From Deltaproteobacteria bacterium UBA796 (GTDB lineage: Bacteria; Myxococcota_A; UBA796): 6,357 bases of DNA. The notes under the pieces are model-generated. The model was not told where the DNA came from. It searched no databases and was given only the letters and a program-made list of their open reading frames with translations. The stretch covers positions 1 through 6,357 of the forward strand of contig DBIS01000364.1 in NCBI GenBank assembly GCA_002296975.1, written 5' to 3'. Each line of letters begins with the position of its first letter. Positions within the stretch are counted from its first letter, which is position 1. Both the position numbers and the translations under genes were made by a program. This document shows positions 1 through 5,589 of the stretch, in pieces.

Positions 1-121
1 CGTCTGCGTCTGCGTCGGCGTCGGCGTTGGCACCTGTATCAGCAGCGGGCTTTTGTTCACCCCCAGCACCACAGCCAACAGCCAAAGGAATCATCAACAA
101 CGAAATTAGTGCCAGTCGCAT
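1..121 (-). CDS. Lipoprotein with Ala-Asp repeat linker (5' part only; runs off the left edge)
   Basis: Only the first 40 codons are in the window, and no stop is reached before position 1. The protein begins MRLALISLLMIPLAVGCGAG: one Arg, a hydrophobic stretch (residues 3-16) and a lipobox ending at Cys17 (A-V-G-C). This predicts cleavage by signal peptidase II and lipidation at Cys17. The mature part starts with a small polar stretch (GAGGEQKPAADTGAN) and enters an (Ala-Asp)n run encoded by a hexamer repeat that continues off the edge. Such runs are common as flexible linkers behind lipobox cysteines in Myxococcota and Bradymonadota. The start is supported by GGAGG on the minus strand (126-130) four bases before the ATG. 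The functional domain lies outside the window, so no role can be assigned. Confidence 0.8.
   Translation of the reverse strand, partial: MRLALISLLMIPLAVGCGAGGEQKPAADTGANADADADAD
2..31 (-). repeat. Tandem hexamer encoding Ala-Asp linker
   Basis: Four plus-strand hexamers of the form GTCNGC (N = T, T, G, G) occupy 2-25. A fifth, diverged unit GTTGGC follows at 26-31. Read on the minus strand they give Ala-Asp dipeptides and one Ala-Asn. The array reaches the window edge, so its full length is unknown. The unit is a multiple of three, so gain or loss of copies changes linker length without a frameshift. Confidence 0.75.
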
Positions 122-673
122 GCGGCCTCCAAGGTGTGCAGTCTACGTGAAGCGGGGACTGAATTGCACAAAAACCCCATCGAACCTGGGTATTGGAGAG
201 AATTGTTGAACTCCAAACCGTGCGAGAGCCTTGTGGGCGTGAGGTCACGGGATTGCGGCGGCGTCTGCGGGTGAGTGGGGGGGCGTTGTGCACACAAATG
301 GCGGCGACTTGGTGCTATATGTACCCAGAGGGTTTCACGAACTTGCGGTCAGCCGTTGGTCGGGTTTGTTGGGCCCATTTGTGCCCAATAAGGCGCTGCG
401 ATGGGGCCTATAAATCGCCGAGATGGTGCCGCTTGGCTTGGATTGTTATTTGGAGTCCTTGTTGGGTATTCGCGCTTGCGCTTCACCGCGAACATAGGCC
501 CGCCCAGAATCAACGCCTGGCGTGCAGCCAACTCGGCGGCTGGTTTATGAGCTTCGGGCCCTCTCTGACAGGTTGGGATGCGGACACGGGGAAGCCCTTT
601 CATTCTTCGTATTGGCCACTGCACTGGGTCTGGCTGACCGGTCCGCGTTTTCGGTGCTGAGCTCACCCTGTAG
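122..673. other. 550-bp stretch with no supported gene
   Basis: This lies between the stop of the heme protein gene and the start of the lipoprotein gene. Open frames exist on both strands (plus 193-660, plus 522-734, minus 349-666). Their translations are rich in Trp, Cys, Pro or Arg, lack family motifs and have no convincing ribosome binding site. It should hold the terminator of the upstream operon and the promoter of the lipoprotein gene, but I find no stem followed by a T-run and no convincing -35/-10 pair. Visible small structures are TTGTG-CA-CACAA at 286-297 and TTGGGC...GCCCAA at 369-388. A decayed gene is possible but not shown. Confidence 0.5.
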
Positions 674-1297
674 CTATGGGGTCGTCACTGGGGATTCCGC
701 CCACATCACGCCGCGCAAGTCGCCAAGCTTGTAGCCGATGGCTTTGTCGTTGGGGTACTGGCTGCTCAGCGCAGTGCGGATATCCGGGGCGAGGCTTTCT
801 TTGGGTCCGTGACACATCAAGCAAGGGGCTTGGACGGATATTGGGACGATAAGCCGGGCGACCTCTTGGCCACCTTCACCCGTGTAGAAGTGTGCGATTG
901 GGTGTGTTCCCTTGGCCTCACGCTCACCTTGCGCTTGGAGCCAGGCCTGGACCCAAGCTGGCCCGGAGTTTTCGGGATTGCGCAGTCGAAGGGAGGCGCG
1001 TCCCACCGAGATTGTGGGGGCCTTGTTCCGCCTGGTGGTGATGGCTTGGGCCATGGTGGCGCAGGCCTTCAACGCTGCGGGCGGGCCACCGGTGGACATG
1101 GCGCCCATCAACTGGCTCTTGAGCTCAGCGCCCAGTTGTTTGGTGGCGCTCCGGGCGCGGTCGACAGCAGCCGCTTGGGCTGGGCTGGTGGTCTGTTCCG
1201 CCGGAACCGGATCGCCGTGGGCGGGGCCGCCCAAGAGCAAAGTCGAGACCACAGCACAGCACAGCAAGGGCGGTGGACAAACCATAAAAACGCGCAT
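674..1297 (-). CDS. Periplasmic c-type heme protein, DUF3365/Tll0287-like family
   Basis: The 207-residue protein has an N-terminal signal peptide (hydrophobic residues 9-23, likely cleavage after AHG near residue 28), so it is exported. The mature part matches the Tll0287-like/DUF3365 pattern: a helical region with a conserved Cys near residue 79 (LKACATMAQAI), the motif VGRASLRLRNPENSGP at 98-113, a heme-attachment site CLMCHG at 159-164 (Cys159, Cys162, axial His163), and a C-terminal YPNDKAIGYKLGDLRGVMW block at 181-199. CxxCH shows covalent c-type heme. In this family the fold resembles PAS/GAF-like sensor domains and is often fused to kinases. Here it stands alone, so a redox or gas-sensing or electron-transfer role is inferred. 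The start is set by GGAGG (1303-1307) five bases upstream. Its start is 22 bp past the PepSY gene stop, indicating one operon. Confidence 0.88.
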   Translation of the reverse strand: MRVFMVCPPPLLCCAVVSTLLLGGPAHGDPVPAEQTTSPAQAAAVDRARSATKQLGAELKSQLMGAMSTGGPPAALKACATMAQAITTRRNKAPTISVGRASLRLRNPENSGPAWVQAWLQAQGEREAKGTHPIAHFYTGEGGQEVARLIVPISVQAPCLMCHGPKESLAPDIRTALSSQYPNDKAIGYKLGDLRGVMWAESPVTTP

Positions 1298-1319
1298 CGG
1301 TGCCTCCAGGCTCCCGAGT

Positions 1320-2063
1320 CTACCTCAATGGGTCCCCGGCCGAGGGCTGGGGCGATTTCCGGGCGGCGCGCCGTCTGCTTCGGAATCGGAGGAACCACAA
1401 CATCCAGCCGCTCAGCACCGAAAACAAGCCCAGGGCGGCAAAGCCCACCAACCAGGGCGTATTGAAGTCATCTCGACCCGAGTAGTCCATGGTGTGGAGC
1501 ATCCAAAAGAAGTCGAATCGGCGCCATGCATCGTTCCGCCGGGCGATGATCTGGGCGGTGTTCGCGTCGACATAGATGTGGGTGTTGTCCTCATCATCCA
1601 GCACCATTCTCCAGGCGGGAAGCGGCTTGTTTCGGTACTCAATCTCGGGATTCTCGGTGACCAGACTCACCTCTATGATGGTGGGCTCAGTGGTCCGATC
1701 AGCCTGGGCGATGGCCTTGGCCATCGCCTCCGAAATCGGTGAGATCACGGCACCACTCTTCGCATCGACCAGGTGGGTCTGTGCATCGGCTCTGACGGCG
1801 TAGACCTGCCGGTCGAGCACTGTATGTAGGCGGAGCGTCTTGACCGCGCCGAGGCCCGCGGCCGCGGCAGCTTGGGCTGGGGAGATCTCCACCGACTCGA
1901 AGGCGATACCTGGGATCTCGGGAGTACTTCGGCCCTCGTTTCCCCGGACCCACTCGATGTCATGGGTGGAAAAAATAACGCCCCCAGCACTCCAAAACAG
2001 GAGCTGGACACCGGTGATTAGTCCCAGCCAACGGTGAATCGTGTAGTGGTTCTTCCGCTTCAA
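1320..2063 (-). CDS. PepSY domain membrane protein
   Basis: The protein is 247 residues from a TTG start. Helix 1 (about 12-31, HRWLGLITGVQLLFWSAGG) carries the His-Arg-Trp entry typical of PepSY-associated membrane proteins. A periplasmic part (about 32-200) holds two PepSY-like units, one around 60-115 (SPAQAAAAAGLG through VDAKSGAVISP) and one around 150-175 (WRMVLDDEDNTHIYVDANTAQII). Next come the conserved LHTMDYSGRDDFNTPW segment and helix 2 (about 203-225). The tail is short, basic and cytoplasmic (RFRSRRRAARK). PepSY proteins are found with peptidase inhibitors, iron reductases and electron-transfer systems. Pairing with a c-type heme protein 22 bp downstream favours redox or metal handling, which is inference. 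An in-frame ATG at 2087 would add eight residues (MCSLRKGI) but has no ribosome binding site. Confidence 0.87.
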   Translation of the reverse strand: MKRKNHYTIHRWLGLITGVQLLFWSAGGVIFSTHDIEWVRGNEGRSTPEIPGIAFESVEISPAQAAAAAGLGAVKTLRLHTVLDRQVYAVRADAQTHLVDAKSGAVISPISEAMAKAIAQADRTTEPTIIEVSLVTENPEIEYRNKPLPAWRMVLDDEDNTHIYVDANTAQIIARRNDAWRRFDFFWMLHTMDYSGRDDFNTPWLVGFAALGLFSVLSGWMLWFLRFRSRRRAARKSPQPSAGDPLR

Positions 2064-2071
2064 AATTCCCT

Positions 2072-2076
2072 TCCTT
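2072..2076 (-). promoter_or_regulatory. Ribosome binding site deciding a TTG start for the PepSY gene
   Basis: The minus strand reads TAAGGA followed by AGGGAATT and then TTG at 2061-2063. AAGGA with an 8-base spacer is a good Shine-Dalgarno fit. The upstream ATG (2085-2087) is preceded by CACCCCGTGG, which is not one. The site lies inside the longer reading frame, so using the ATG would require it to be coding. The TTG start gives MKRKNHYTIHRWLG, a normal N-terminus for this family. Confidence 0.65.
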
Positions 2077-2192
2077 AGACTGCACATCCACGGGGTGGAC
2101 AGCGATCATCGAGGATCGAGCTAATGTCTTTCCTTTGTTGACGCTGGGCGAGGATGTGCGGTTCCTGTGCGAACACACCCAGATGGTGCGGT

Positions 2193-2214
2193 CGGTGACC
2201 TTTCTTGGTCACCG
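2193..2214 (-). promoter_or_regulatory. Perfect 8-bp stem-loop between kinase and PepSY genes
   Basis: CGGTGACC (2193-2200) and GGTCACCG (2207-2214) are exact reverse complements around the 6-base loop TTTCTT (AAGAAA on the minus strand). It lies about 50 bp past the kinase stop and 130 bp before the PepSY start. No T-run follows on the minus strand, so it is not a standard intrinsic terminator. It could be an mRNA processing or stabilising hairpin, part of a leader, or a protein-binding site. A smaller stem TGTG-TTCG-CACA follows soon after on the minus strand. Confidence 0.45.
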
Positions 2215-2264
2215 CCTTGCCTGGCTCCACCGGCCTCGCTCTATCGACGGTGCTTACCCTCCGG

Positions 2265-4181
2265 CTACCCCTCTGTTTCAGGCAGGACCTCGCTGAGGAG
2301 GGTACCCACTGCACCCAAAAGTAATGCAGCATCGTAGGGCTTGGTAAGGAAGGTGAAGTGCGGTTTCTTGCGCATCTCCTGAATGTCTGCAGCAATGGCG
2401 TGTCCCGAGACCAGGATGACCGCCAGGGTCGGACGGTCATGCCACAGTTGCTGGACCAACTCAAGCCCGCTGACCTTTGGCATGATCATGTCGGTGAGCA
2501 CCAGGTCGATCTCCGCCTGATGGTCTTTCCACAGGGTGAGGGCATCCTCCGCACCACTGGCCGCTAGGACGCGATACCCGACCACTTCGAGGATCTGCTC
2601 GGTGGTTCTGCGCACGGCGTCCTGATCGTCGACCAAGAGGATGGTTCCAGACCCACCGGGTGATGTGTGCCACGCCTTGAGGACGGGGTCGACCTGCTTT
2701 TCGCTGATGCTCCGCGGCAGGCGAACAACCACCGAGGAGCCTTGACCAACCGTGCTCTCGATGTGCAGGAATCCGCCGAACCCTTGAATGATGTTGTTAG
2801 CGACGGCAAGACCGAGCCCTGTGCCCCCTGACCCTTTGGTTGAGAAGAAAGGCTCCATGGCAAGGGCTATGGTCTCGTCGCTCATCCCATGTCCGGTATC
2901 GCGAAAGACGATCTCTACGAACCCTCTGTCCTCGCCATCCACCTCGACCACCTGGTTGTCCGCAGAAATGGACAAGGTGCCGGGCTCGCTCATGGCATCT
3001 TTGGCATTGATGGCCAGATTCAGCAGCACCTGCTGCAGACGCCCAGCATCAGCATACACACCCCAAAGGTCGGCTTCGAGTTTGAATTGGAGGGTGATGT
3101 GGTTCGGAAATGTCTGCTGCAGCAGGCGCTCGAGCTCTTCGAACAGTGTCGGGATGTTCACATGTTGAAGGGCAACAGCAGCGGTCTTGCTGAAGCTCAA
3201 GAGCTGTCCGGTCAGCTCTGCTGCCCGTCGAGAGGCATCGACAATCACAGAGACCCCCTCCCCTGGAGACTTGGCCTCCAACAGCTGGGCCTGGCCCTGG
3301 ATCACTGTGAGCAGGTTGTTGAAATCGTGGGCGATGCCTGCAGCAAGCCGTCCCATTGAGTCCATCTTCTGGGCATCGTGGAGTTGCTGTTCGACCCTGC
3401 GCACCTCCGACTCAGCCTCCAGCCGGTCTGACATCTCCCGGTGCAGCCGCTCTTCTCGTTCTTTCAGGGTAGCCAGCGTTGACTCGACTGTGGAGAGCAG
3501 GGTGTTGAGTGCAGCCGCGATGTGGTCCAATTCATCCTGTTCATCATCCGCGGCACGGAGGGAGAAGTCTCGGGTGCTGACGACGTCATTGGCCGTTTTC
3601 TCGAGTGCGAGGAGTCGCCGGGCCACGCTGCGCTGTAGGCGGGTGACGACCACCATCCCCACCAGGGCAAGCAGGACTGCGAGGGCGAGGCCAGACTTTA
3701 ATGCAGCGGCCCTGGCATCTTTGATGCTGTGTCGGTTCACTTGCGCGAGAACGGTCGCAAAACCACCCAGATCGGCTGAGATGTACAGGTGTCCACTGGA
3801 TATATGTGCACCGATTTCTGGCGGGGGGCTCAGGGGTGGGTGCTTGGACCATGCATCCTTCTGGTACGAAAGAATGGTCTTCTCATCAGATGAGAAGACC
3901 GCCAGCCGCTCGAGGAAGGGAAAGGCGCTGAGTCTGTCATTAATGTCGAGCACCAAAGCCCGATCCGAAGCACCAAAGGTCAGGCGTGCGATGTCATGAT
4001 CTAGGGCTGCGATGACCGTTCGGGTGCGTTGCTCTAGCTTGCGGTTGGCAGCGTTGCTACGGGCCCGGAAATCCAGGGCCAGCACCAGCATGATGGTGGC
4101 CAGCATGGGCAGTAGCGTGAGCAGCAGCAACCGGGCACGGAGAGTGGGCTTCCATCGAGAGCGGCGGCCCTTCCGGCTCAT
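2265..4181 (-). CDS. Hybrid sensor histidine kinase with C-terminal receiver domain
   Basis: The protein is 638 residues from the ATG at 4179-4181. A basic N-terminus leads to TM1 (about 16-37), a periplasmic sensor of about 120 residues resembling CHASE8 domains (LTFGASDRALVLDIND...LERLAVFSSDEKT), and TM2 (162-181). HAMP (about 182-235) and a charged coiled coil follow. The HisKA H-box is LAAGIAHDFNNLLT with phospho-acceptor His285. The HATPase has N392 in NLAINAKDAM, the DTGHG box at 428-432, EPFFSTK and the lid GTGLGL at 453-458. The receiver (about 513-632) has the acidic pair Asp518/519, phospho-acceptor Asp564 in LTDMIMP, Ser592 and Lys614. All catalytic residues are present. There is no Hpt or DNA-binding output, so a partner outside the window is expected. 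The ATGA overlap with the rhodanese gene implies translational coupling. An upstream ATG at 4235 would overlap that gene by 58 bp and lacks a ribosome binding site. Confidence 0.95.
   Translation of the reverse strand: MSRKGRRSRWKPTLRARLLLLTLLPMLATIMLVLALDFRARSNAANRKLEQRTRTVIAALDHDIARLTFGASDRALVLDINDRLSAFPFLERLAVFSSDEKTILSYQKDAWSKHPPLSPPPEIGAHISSGHLYISADLGGFATVLAQVNRHSIKDARAAALKSGLALAVLLALVGMVVVTRLQRSVARRLLALEKTANDVVSTRDFSLRAADDEQDELDHIAAALNTLLSTVESTLATLKEREERLHREMSDRLEAESEVRRVEQQLHDAQKMDSMGRLAAGIAHDFNNLLTVIQGQAQLLEAKSPGEGVSVIVDASRRAAELTGQLLSFSKTAAVALQHVNIPTLFEELERLLQQTFPNHITLQFKLEADLWGVYADAGRLQQVLLNLAINAKDAMSEPGTLSISADNQVVEVDGEDRGFVEIVFRDTGHGMSDETIALAMEPFFSTKGSGGTGLGLAVANNIIQGFGGFLHIESTVGQGSSVVVRLPRSISEKQVDPVLKAWHTSPGGSGTILLVDDQDAVRRTTEQILEVVGYRVLAASGAEDALTLWKDHQAEIDLVLTDMIMPKVSGLELVQQLWHDRPTLAVILVSGHAIAADIQEMRKKPHFTFLTKPYDAALLLGAVGTLLSEVLPETEG
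3876..3900. repeat. Perfect inverted repeat, 12-bp arms and 1-bp centre, inside the kinase gene
   Basis: GGTCTTCTCATC (3876-3887), a single A at 3888, then GATGAGAAGACC (3889-3900): the arms are exact reverse complements. It lies in the part of the kinase gene encoding the periplasmic sensor, where the minus strand reads Val-Phe-Ser-Ser-Asp-Glu-Lys-Thr. Arms this long with almost no spacer are rarely expected by chance in 6 kb. It could form a tight mRNA hairpin or be an operator-like site, or be a codon coincidence. Confidence 0.75.
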
Positions 4182-5095
4182 GGGTTTTGACCCGTTTGGA
4201 TGGGGAGTCGAGGGTTTGCTGACCACTCGACCCATCCGCCGTCGTAGACCGCAACCTCTTTCCCCAGGCTGCGCAGGGCAAGGTAGGCCACGCTCGCGTG
4301 TGTCCCTGTGTTGCAGTAGGTGATGATGGGTGCCTCACTGGGCAGGGTCGCGTACAGCGACTGTAGCACCTCCAAGGAGTGGAGTTGGCAGGTTCCTGAG
4401 GCTGTGTCGATTAAGAGATTGTCGGCGAAATCGTGGTGCTGGGCCCCATCGATGTGGCCCTTCCTCGCCCCACCGGATGTCTCACCCAGGTAGTCGGACT
4501 TCGGGCGTGCATCCAAGAGCAGCGCGCCGGCGGTGGACGAAGCCCGGAGGACTTGCAGCTCGGTCGCCAGACGATTCGGCTTCAAGACGGCGACGAATGT
4601 CACGGGCTTGAGTGAGGGTGCAGCCTGTTGGAGGGGCTGAGTGCTCACCGTCTGCCAGGCGGGCAAGCCGCCGCTCGAGACGGCAGACTCCGGGTGTCCA
4701 TGGACCTCGAGGGCCCAGAACAGGCGGGCAGCTGGACGGTGATCCACTGCGCCATCGTAGACGACAACGGGCCGATCCATCCGGAGCCCTACTCCTCCGA
4801 AGAGGGCCTCTATCTGTGGGATCGATCCCAGATTGTGTTGGTTCTTGCCTTCCCCGTTGAGGTCGGTCACCGGAAGCGAGACGGCCCCTGGAATGTGGCC
4901 AGCTTGATACTGAGACAGCGGTCGGGCATCGATAATCAGGGGATCGGTGCTCGCTTGGTTCTTGGCCAGCCAGCCGGCTTCAACGATGACGCCCGGCAGG
5001 GCTGGGCTGGGCTGGATGAGTGGTGGCGCGACCGTGGCCTCTTGCCCACAAGAAAGCGGGAGCGCGAGCACAAGAATGGCGGCCCATTTTTTCAT
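4178..5095 (-). CDS. Tandem-rhodanese sulfurtransferase lipoprotein
   Basis: The protein is 305 residues from the ATG at 5093-5095. It begins MKKWAAILVLALPLSCGQEA: a signal peptide with lipobox L-P-L-S-Cys16, so it should be a lipid-anchored envelope protein. Two rhodanese domains follow. The first (about 35-150) has LIIDARPLSQYQAGHIPGAV and VVVYDGAVDH, with Asp114 where an active-site Cys would sit, so it is probably non-catalytic. The second (about 165-300) has LLLDARPKSDYLG, KGHIDGAQHHDF and the loop ITYCNTGTHAS with catalytic Cys261. This fits the thiosulfate/3-mercaptopyruvate sulfurtransferase layout. The donor cannot be told from the loop. Starting further upstream at 5215 would add 40 residues ahead of a clear signal peptide, so it is rejected. 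No strong Shine-Dalgarno precedes the chosen ATG. Its TGA overlaps the kinase ATG (ATGA). Confidence 0.93.
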   Translation of the reverse strand: MKKWAAILVLALPLSCGQEATVAPPLIQPSPALPGVIVEAGWLAKNQASTDPLIIDARPLSQYQAGHIPGAVSLPVTDLNGEGKNQHNLGSIPQIEALFGGVGLRMDRPVVVYDGAVDHRPAARLFWALEVHGHPESAVSSGGLPAWQTVSTQPLQQAAPSLKPVTFVAVLKPNRLATELQVLRASSTAGALLLDARPKSDYLGETSGGARKGHIDGAQHHDFADNLLIDTASGTCQLHSLEVLQSLYATLPSEAPIITYCNTGTHASVAYLALRSLGKEVAVYDGGWVEWSANPRLPIQTGQNP

Positions 5096-5231
5096 AAATA
5101 TTGTCTGACCTAGCGTAAAGAGAGACTCGAACCAGAATGATCCTACACCAGCAGGCCGATAATGTCTCTTTATGATATTAATGGTTCTAACAGGGTTTTC
5201 GGATAACCACATCACGGATAAATCCGCAGAA
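5096..5231 (-). promoter_or_regulatory. AT-rich leader of the rhodanese-kinase operon, with direct repeat
   Basis: These 136 bp between the small gene and the rhodanese start are clearly AT-richer than their surroundings, especially about 5160-5190, and are the most likely site of an operon promoter. I cannot fix a convincing -35/-10 pair. On the minus strand the heptamer TTATCCG occurs twice, 15 bp apart (plus-strand CGGATAA at 5200-5206 and 5215-5221). The second copy is part of the inverted repeat CGGAT-AA-ATCCG (5215-5226). This spacing of about one and a half helical turns could suit a regulator, but that is inference. Confidence 0.4.
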
Positions 5232-5429
5232 CTACAGGACGCCTTGAGGCCGGGTGGCGTACATTACGTCCATGAGGGCCTCGAATAGCTGGTCATCATT
5301 GCTGATCTGATCTTTGGCTTCGATCATGTTCCAGATCTCATCGAGGGTAAATTGATTGCTGAGGGTCTGCAGGCTCGTGTCTTCATCGAGCATCTCTTTG
5401 AGCAATTCTTTGGTGACTTCAAATGGCAT
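5232..5429 (-). CDS. Small acidic hypothetical protein (65 aa)
   Basis: I do not recognise this protein. It starts MPFEVTKELLKEMLDEDTSL and ends with MDVMYATRPQGVL. It is strongly acidic, has no cysteine, signal peptide or membrane segment, and looks mostly helical with amphipathic Leu/Ile/Met spacing, so it is probably a small cytoplasmic protein. A GAGAG stretch about ten bases before the ATG is a weak ribosome binding site. The gene has the same direction as its neighbours: 160 bp downstream of the fibre gene and 136 bp upstream of the rhodanese start. Composition is coding-like and the frame is intact. A precursor peptide or small regulator is possible, but nothing in the sequence decides it. 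Confidence 0.6.
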   Translation of the reverse strand: MPFEVTKELLKEMLDEDTSLQTLSNQFTLDEIWNMIEAKDQISNDDQLFEALMDVMYATRPQGVL

Positions 5430-5589
5430 GGGGACATTCTCTCAGAGGTATGGCAATCTTGGGGAGAAATATCGACCGTCGTGTGGTGAACAGCATCGGG
5501 CGGTTGTTCCGAGCCACCGAAAACAAGGCCCTCGCAGCGGGTGATTATTGGGTACGCTCGCCTGTTGAAGTCCTGCTTTGCTGAGGCGA
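5430..5589. other. Intergenic stretch between fibre and small-protein genes
   Basis: This 160-bp gap has no supported gene. A 6-bp inverted repeat, AGGCGA (5585-5590, whose last base is in the fibre stop codon) with TCGCCT (about 5559-5564), flanks some 20 bases just after the fibre stop on the minus strand. No T-run follows it, so a terminator cannot be claimed. The promoter of the small gene may lie here but no clear boxes are seen. Confidence 0.4.

Noticed and set aside
369..388. TTGGGC...GCCCAA as an integron attC or terminator
   Set aside because: No proper GTTRRRY/RYYYAAC core pair with an attC-like layout, and no T-run on either strand.
193..660. 155-codon plus-strand open frame in the left gap
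   Set aside because: Very rich in Trp, Cys and Arg, without a ribosome binding site or recognisable domain. It looks like chance coding.
349..734. Minus frame 349-666 and plus frame 522-734 in the left gap
   Set aside because: The first is rich in Pro/Arg from a GTG without a ribosome binding site. The second overlaps the real heme gene and ends inside it. Neither shows a motif.
912..1742. 276-codon plus-strand open frame
   Set aside because: Antisense to both the heme protein and PepSY genes, with no family motif. The minus-strand genes explain the region.
2193..2214. Intrinsic terminator after the kinase gene
   Set aside because: The stem is perfect but the minus strand continues with ACCGCACCATC rather than a T-run, so it is kept only as an unassigned hairpin.
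2075..2464. 129-codon minus-strand frame across the kinase end and gap
   Set aside because: Out of frame with the receiver domain, which is clearly coding here. The part in the gap has no own start signal.
3187..3999. 270-codon plus-strand open frame
   Set aside because: It lies fully antisense to the histidine kinase, whose motifs are unambiguous. Its Ser/Arg-rich translation is a typical shadow of a GC-rich gene.
4182..4235. Longer kinase with an ATG at 4235
   Set aside because: It lacks a ribosome binding site and overlaps the rhodanese gene by 58 bp, whereas the ATG at 4181 gives a normal ATGA overlap.
4178..5215. Longer rhodanese with a start at 5215
   Set aside because: It would place 40 residues ahead of a textbook lipoprotein signal peptide and run through the AT-rich leader.
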